NCBI GenBank assembly: GCA_027485165.1
Contig: JAIXRN010000090.1
Span: forward strand, 1 to 64,000
Length of the DNA: 64,000 bases
From: Rubrivivax sp.
GTDB taxonomy: Bacteria > Pseudomonadota > Gammaproteobacteria > Burkholderiales > Burkholderiaceae_C
Direction: 5' to 3'
In this document: piece after piece, positions 59,860-64,000 of the stretch
Layout: each line of letters begins with the position of its first letter
Position numbering within the stretch: the stretch's first letter is position 1
Made by a program: the position numbers and the translations under genes
Notes under the pieces: model-generated
Database searches by the model: none
What the model saw: only the letters and a program-made list of their open reading frames with translations
What the model was told of the DNA's origin: nothing

Positions 59860-61776
59860 ATGTGCGGCATCACCGGCATCTTCGACACCCGTGGCACGGC
59901 GCCCGTGCCACATCCGCTGTTGCACCGCATGAACGATTCGCAGCGCCACCGCGGCCCTGACGAAGGCAGTCTGCACATCGAACCCGGCCTGGGCCTGGGC
60001 CACCGGCGGCTGTCGATCATTGACATCGCCAGCGGCCAGCAGCCGCTGTTCAACGAAGACGGCTCGGTGGTGGTGGTCTTCAATGGCGAGATCTACAACT
60101 ACCAGGCCCTGATGACGGAACTGCAGGCCGCCGGCCACCAGTTCCGCACGCGCAGCGACACCGAAGTCATCGTCCACGCCTGGGAAGAGTGGGGCGAGGC
60201 CTGCGTGCAGCGCTTCCGCGGCATGTTCGCCTTCGGCCTGTGGGACCGCAACCGCCAGACCTTCTTCCTGGCCCGCGACCGCCTGGGTGTGAAGCCCATG
60301 CACTACGCCGTGCTGGACAACGGCCTGCTGTTGTTCGGGTCTGAATTGAAGTCGCTGCTGGGCCATGGCGGTCTGCGGCGCGACATCGACCCGCTGGCCG
60401 TGGAGGACTACTTCGCCCTGGGCTACGTGCCCGAGCCGCGCACCATCTTCAAGCAGGCGCGCAAGCTGCCGGGCGGGCACACACTGACCTGGCGCCGCGG
60501 CGAAGCTGCGCCCCGCCCGCAGCCCTACTGGGACCTGCATTTCACGCTGGACAACCCCATCAGCGCTGAAGCCGCGGCCGAAGAACTGGTGGTTCGCCTG
60601 CGCGAATCGGTGCGTCTGCGCATGATTGCCGAAGTGCCGTTGGGCGCCTTCCTCAGCGGCGGTGTCGATTCCAGCGCCGTGGTGCAGGCCATGGCCGGGC
60701 TGTCCGACGGGCCGGTGAACACCTGTGCCATTGCCTTTGACGACCCGGCCTTCAACGAAAGCGAATTCGCCCAGCAGGTGGCCGACCGCTACGCCACGCG
60801 CCACCGCGTGGAAACCGTCGGCAGCGACGACTTCGGCCTGCTGGACACGCTGTCGCGCCTGTATGACGAACCTTATGCCGACCCGTCGGCCATCCCCACC
60901 TACCGTGTGTGCCAGATGGCGCGCCGGCACGTGACGGTGGCACTGTCGGGCGACGGTGGTGACGAGACCTTCGGCGGCTACCGCCGCTACCGCATGCACC
61001 TGATGGAAGAGCGCATGCGCGCCACCCTGCCGGCCAGTGTGCGCCGGCCTGTTTTTGGCCTGCTGGGGCGCCTGTACCCCAAGGCCGACTGGGCGCCGCG
61101 CATGCTGCGCGCCAAGACCACCTTCGAAGGCATGTCGCGCGACCCGGTGGAAGCCTACTTCCACAGCATGAGCCAGATCCGCAGCCCGCTGCGCCAGCGT
61201 CTGTACAGCGCGAAGTTCCGCCAGGAACTGGGCGGCTACAGCGCGCTGGAAGTCTTCCGCCGCCACGCCGCCAAGGCCGGCACCGACGACCCGCTGGCGC
61301 TGGTGCAGTACATCGACGCCCACACCTACCTGGTGGACGACATCAACACCAAGGTCGACCGCGCGTCGATGGCGCATTCGCTGGAAGTGCGCGAACCGCT
61401 GATGGACCACGAACTGGTGCAGTGGGCCGCCAGCCTGCCTTCGGCGCTGAAGCTGCAGGGCAGCAATGGCAAGGCGGTGCTGAAGAGGGCGATGGAGCCG
61501 CACCTGCCGCACGACGTGCTGTATCGGCCGAAGATGGGCTTTTCGGTGCCGCTGGCGCGCTGGCTGCGTGGCCCACTGCGCGCCCGCACGCGCAGCGCCT
61601 TGCTGGAAGGCCCGCTGCTGGATGGCGGCTGGCTGGATGCTGGAGCCGTGCGCACCCTGGTGGACGACTTCGAGGCCGGCCGCTACGACCACAGCACGCC
61701 GCTGTGGAACCTGCTGATGTTCGACGCCTTCCTGCGCAATGTGATGGGCGAACAGCGGCAGGCCGTGGCAGCGTGA
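59860..61776 (+). CDS. XrtA-associated asparagine-synthase-like amidotransferase
   Basis: A 638-residue two-domain enzyme. The glutaminase domain begins with nucleophile Cys2 (MCGITGIFDTRG) and has RHRGPDEG and FNGEIYNYQAL. The synthase domain has the ATP-binding PP-loop LSGGVDSSAV (265-274) and SGDGGDETFGGYRRYR. It fits TIGR03108, the amidotransferase 1 of exosortase A loci, thought to amidate a sugar acid of the polysaccharide rather than aspartate. That fits the uronate epimerase at 31607. ATG 59860 is fixed by Cys2. The 241 bp upstream hold no gene. Confidence 0.92.
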   Translation: MCGITGIFDTRGTAPVPHPLLHRMNDSQRHRGPDEGSLHIEPGLGLGHRRLSIIDIASGQQPLFNEDGSVVVVFNGEIYNYQALMTELQAAGHQFRTRSDTEVIVHAWEEWGEACVQRFRGMFAFGLWDRNRQTFFLARDRLGVKPMHYAVLDNGLLLFGSELKSLLGHGGLRRDIDPLAVEDYFALGYVPEPRTIFKQARKLPGGHTLTWRRGEAAPRPQPYWDLHFTLDNPISAEAAAEELVVRLRESVRLRMIAEVPLGAFLSGGVDSSAVVQAMAGLSDGPVNTCAIAFDDPAFNESEFAQQVADRYATRHRVETVGSDDFGLLDTLSRLYDEPYADPSAIPTYRVCQMARRHVTVALSGDGGDETFGGYRRYRMHLMEERMRATLPASVRRPVFGLLGRLYPKADWAPRMLRAKTTFEGMSRDPVEAYFHSMSQIRSPLRQRLYSAKFRQELGGYSALEVFRRHAAKAGTDDPLALVQYIDAHTYLVDDINTKVDRASMAHSLEVREPLMDHELVQWAASLPSALKLQGSNGKAVLKRAMEPHLPHDVLYRPKMGFSVPLARWLRGPLRARTRSALLEGPLLDGGWLDAGAVRTLVDDFEAGRYDHSTPLWNLLMFDAFLRNVMGEQRQAVAA

Positions 61777-61796
61777 CCGTGCCCCTGTCTGGCGCG

Positions 61797-63023
61797 ATGC
61801 GCATCCTGTACCACCACCGCACGGCGTCTAAGGACGGCCAGGCTGTGCACATCGAAGAGATGATCCAGGCCCTGCGCAGCCTGGGCCACGACGTGCACAT
61901 CGTAGGCCCCGCCGCGCCTGATCCCGGCGGCCAGGCCATGGGTGACGAAGTCGGCTGGGTCAGCCGCCTGCGCAGCACCTTGCCGCGCGCCCTGTACGAA
62001 CTGCTGGAACTGGGCTATTCGCTGCTGGCCTACACGCGGCTGGCGCGCGCGGTGCGCGACTTCAAGCCCGACATCGTCTACGAGCGCTACAACCTGTTCC
62101 TGCTGTCGGGCTGGCTGGTGAAGAAACGCCATGGCCTGCCACTGCTGCTGGAAGTGAACGCGCCGCTGGCCGATGAACGCGAGCAGTTCAGCGGTGGCCT
62201 GTCCCTGCGCCGCCTGGCGCACTGGACCGAAGGCCTGGTGTGGCGCGGGGCCGACGTGGTGCTGCCGGTCACCCGCGTGCTGGCAGCCGACATCGCGCGC
62301 AAGGGCGTGCCACCCGAACGCCTGGCCGTGATCGCCAACGGCATCAACGAAGAACACTTCCAGGCGGCCCCCGCCCCGGCCGCAGCGAAGGCCGCGCTGG
62401 GCTGGCCGGACGCCTTCGTGTTGGGCTTCACCGGCTTCGTGCGCGACTGGCATGGCGTCGACCGCGTGCTGCACTGGCTGGCCAGTGCGGACGCCCCGCC
62501 GCAGGCGCGCCTGCTGATGGTGGGCGATGGCCCGGCGCGGCCGGCGCTGGAAGCGCTGGCGCTGCAGCTGGGACTGACCGAACGCGTGCGCTTCACAGGC
62601 GTGATCCCGCGCGCCCAGGTGCCTGCGCATGTGGCCGCGTTCGACATCGCGCTGCAGCCGGCGGTGGTGGCCTACGCGTCGCCGCTGAAGCTGTTCGAAT
62701 ACCTGGCCTTGGGCAAGGTCATCGTCGCCCCGCGGCTGCCGAACATCGAAGAAGTGCTGGTCGATGGCGACAACGCCCTGCTGTTCGACGCCCAGGCCCC
62801 GCAGGCGCTGGAACAGGCGCTCACACGCCTGTGCCGCGACACGGCGCTGCGTCAGCGGCTGGCGGCCGGCTCGGGCGCCACCATCGACCGTCTGGGCCTG
62901 ACCTGGCGTGCCAACGCGCAGCGCGTGGTGGCGCTGGGCGGCGCGCTGCTGAAGCGCGAACCGCTGCCCGCCACCCTGGCGGCGCGGCCAGGCGCTGCCG
63001 CCGACCAGGTGCGCCAGCCATGA
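61797..63023 (+). CDS. GT4-family glycosyltransferase
   Basis: A 408-residue transferase with two Rossmann-like domains. The N-terminal MRILYHHRTASKDGQAVHIEE and VEVNAPL-like LLLEVNAPLADER belong to the acceptor side. The donor-side signatures are VIANGINEEHF, LGFTGFVRDWHGVDRVL, VGDGPARPALEALA and ASPLKLFEYLALGKVIVAP. ATG 61797 is chosen; GTG 61773 overlaps the amidotransferase stop and would add eight residues. It belongs to the XrtA locus by position. The donor sugar is unknown. Confidence 0.9.
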   Translation: MRILYHHRTASKDGQAVHIEEMIQALRSLGHDVHIVGPAAPDPGGQAMGDEVGWVSRLRSTLPRALYELLELGYSLLAYTRLARAVRDFKPDIVYERYNLFLLSGWLVKKRHGLPLLLEVNAPLADEREQFSGGLSLRRLAHWTEGLVWRGADVVLPVTRVLAADIARKGVPPERLAVIANGINEEHFQAAPAPAAAKAALGWPDAFVLGFTGFVRDWHGVDRVLHWLASADAPPQARLLMVGDGPARPALEALALQLGLTERVRFTGVIPRAQVPAHVAAFDIALQPAVVAYASPLKLFEYLALGKVIVAPRLPNIEEVLVDGDNALLFDAQAPQALEQALTRLCRDTALRQRLAAGSGATIDRLGLTWRANAQRVVALGGALLKREPLPATLAARPGAAADQVRQP

Positions 63024-64000
63024 AGCGCCCGCTGCGCACCCTGCTGTTTTCCACGCTCTACCCCAGCAGCGCGCGGCCGGTGCATGGCATCTTTGTCGAA
63101 ACGCGCCTGCGCGAACTGCTGCGGACCCAGCAGGTGCAGACGCAGGTGGTCGCGCCCGTGCCCTGGTTTCCGTTCCAGGGCCCGCGCTTTGGCGAATACG
63201 GCCGCTACGCCGCCACGCCGCTGCACGAAGAACGCCACGGTGTTTCGGTGCATCACCCGCGCTACTTCCTGCCGCCCAAGGTGGGCATGAACCTGGCGCC
63301 GCACACCCTGGCCGCGGGCGCCTGGCCGACGGTGCGCAAGCTGCTGGCCCAGGGCTTCGACTTCGACCTGATCGACGCGCACTACTACTACCCCGACGGC
63401 GTGGCCGCGGCCATCATTGCGCGGCGCCTGAACAAGCCGCTGGTCGTCACCGCCCGCGGTACTGACCTGAGCCTGATCCCTGACTTTGACCGGCCGCGCC
63501 AGCTGATCCTGCGCACCGCAGAACAGGCGTCGGCCTCGGTGGGCGTTTGCCAGGCGCTGATGGACAGCCTGGCCGCCCTGGGTGCCGCACCGGGCAAGCT
63601 GCACGTGCTGCGCAATGGCGTGGACCTGCAGCGCTTCCGGCCCGAACCGCAGGCTGCGGCCCGTGCCCGCCTGGGCCTGGTGGCTGACGCGCGCTGGCTG
63701 GTGTCGGTGGGCCACCTGGTGGAACGCAAGGGCCACGACATCACGCTGCGCGCGCTGGCAGGCTTGCCGGGTGTGCAGCTGGCGGTGCTGGGCCAGGGCC
63801 CAGACCGGGTCAAGCTGCAGGCGCTGGCCCAAGACCTGGGCGTGGCCAGCCGCGTGCGCTTCGTTGGCCAGGTGCCGAACGAGGAACTGCGCTGGTGGTA
63901 TTCCGCCGCCGACGTGTCGGTGCTGTCGTCCAGCCGCGAAGGCTGGGCCAACGTGCTGCTGGAATCGATGGCCTGCGGCACGCCCGTCGCGGGCAGCAAA
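63020..64000 (+). CDS. GT4-family glycosyltransferase (partial, right edge)
   Basis: The 327 residues visible run open to the window end with no stop. ATG 63020 overlaps the previous stop (ATGA). The acceptor domain has TLYPSSARPVHGIFVETRLREL and DLIDAHYYYPDGVAAAIIARRL. The donor domain has VLRNGVDLQRFRPE, SVGHLVERKGHDITLRAL, AVLGQGPDRVKLQALA and the C-terminal sugar-nucleotide motif SSREGWANVLLESMACGTPV. About 50-70 residues are probably missing. It resembles teichuronic-acid-type glycosyltransferases seen at the end of exosortase A operons. Confidence 0.9.
   Translation, partial: MKRPLRTLLFSTLYPSSARPVHGIFVETRLRELLRTQQVQTQVVAPVPWFPFQGPRFGEYGRYAATPLHEERHGVSVHHPRYFLPPKVGMNLAPHTLAAGAWPTVRKLLAQGFDFDLIDAHYYYPDGVAAAIIARRLNKPLVVTARGTDLSLIPDFDRPRQLILRTAEQASASVGVCQALMDSLAALGAAPGKLHVLRNGVDLQRFRPEPQAAARARLGLVADARWLVSVGHLVERKGHDITLRALAGLPGVQLAVLGQGPDRVKLQALAQDLGVASRVRFVGQVPNEELRWWYSAADVSVLSSSREGWANVLLESMACGTPVAGSK

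Noticed and set aside
57510..60083. An 857-codon minus-strand open frame over the Tat lipoprotein gene
   Set aside because: The plus-strand gene has a leader, lipobox and coherent domains, and the opposite frame is Arg/His/Gly-rich noise.
59161..61692. An 843-codon minus-strand open frame over the amidotransferase gene
   Set aside because: It lies opposite a textbook asparagine-synthase-like enzyme, and its translation lacks any family pattern.

Overview
The window is about 70% GC and densely coded. It has the family content of a Burkholderiales betaproteobacterium, with the Rubrivivax/Leptothrix/Ideonella neighbourhood as my best guess. The placement rests on GC content, on the exosortase A (XrtA) exopolysaccharide locus and on the mix of PRC-barrel, BON and Tat-dependent proteins; no rRNA or tRNA gene is present to settle it. 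I see no insertion sequence, prophage, CRISPR array or replication origin.

Left part (about 1-31500) is general accessory and housekeeping content. It holds a TonB receptor with a DUF4198 periplasmic protein (probable metal uptake). Next comes an arginine deiminase operon (arcD, arcA, a ferric-reductase-like flavoprotein, arcB, arcC), then an SDR dehydrogenase, a BON-domain protein diverging from a CbpA-type co-chaperone, a Tat nitroreductase and a hydrolase pair. An envelope block follows: PRC-barrel protein, DUF1269 protein, outer-membrane efflux lipoprotein, MacA-like adaptor, MacB-like ATPase and permease, second PRC-barrel protein. After it come an M14-like peptidase, a VOC protein, a homodimeric pyruvate dehydrogenase E1 behind a MipA/OmpV porin, small hypothetical genes, a UPF0149 protein and a dienelactone hydrolase.

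Right part (about 31600-64000) is an XrtA/PEP-CTERM exopolysaccharide locus. A UDP-glucuronate-epimerase-like gene opens it. On the minus strand lie prsK, prsR and prsT (sensor kinase, sigma-54 activator, TPR lipoprotein), a trypsin-like protease overlapping prsT, and the initiating polyprenyl glycosylphosphotransferase. On the plus strand run the export lipoprotein, chain-length protein, tyrosine kinase, outer-membrane barrel, ATPase, polysaccharide deacetylase, FemAB-like protein, glycosyltransferase and exosortase A (with an EpsI domain). These are followed by a large Tat lipoprotein resembling YetA/PcRGLX enzymes, an amidotransferase and two more glycosyltransferases, the last cut by the window edge. 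PrsK/PrsR presumably control the locus and its PEP-CTERM substrates, none of which is encoded here.

Between the two arms sits a compact minus-strand cassette (41897-45170): a Tat-exported four-cysteine protein of unknown function, a PqqD-like protein, an HprK-related kinase (HPr-rel-A type) and a nucleotidyltransferase. It has a good sigma-54-like promoter upstream. I regard this cassette as the best candidate for an undescribed system in the window.
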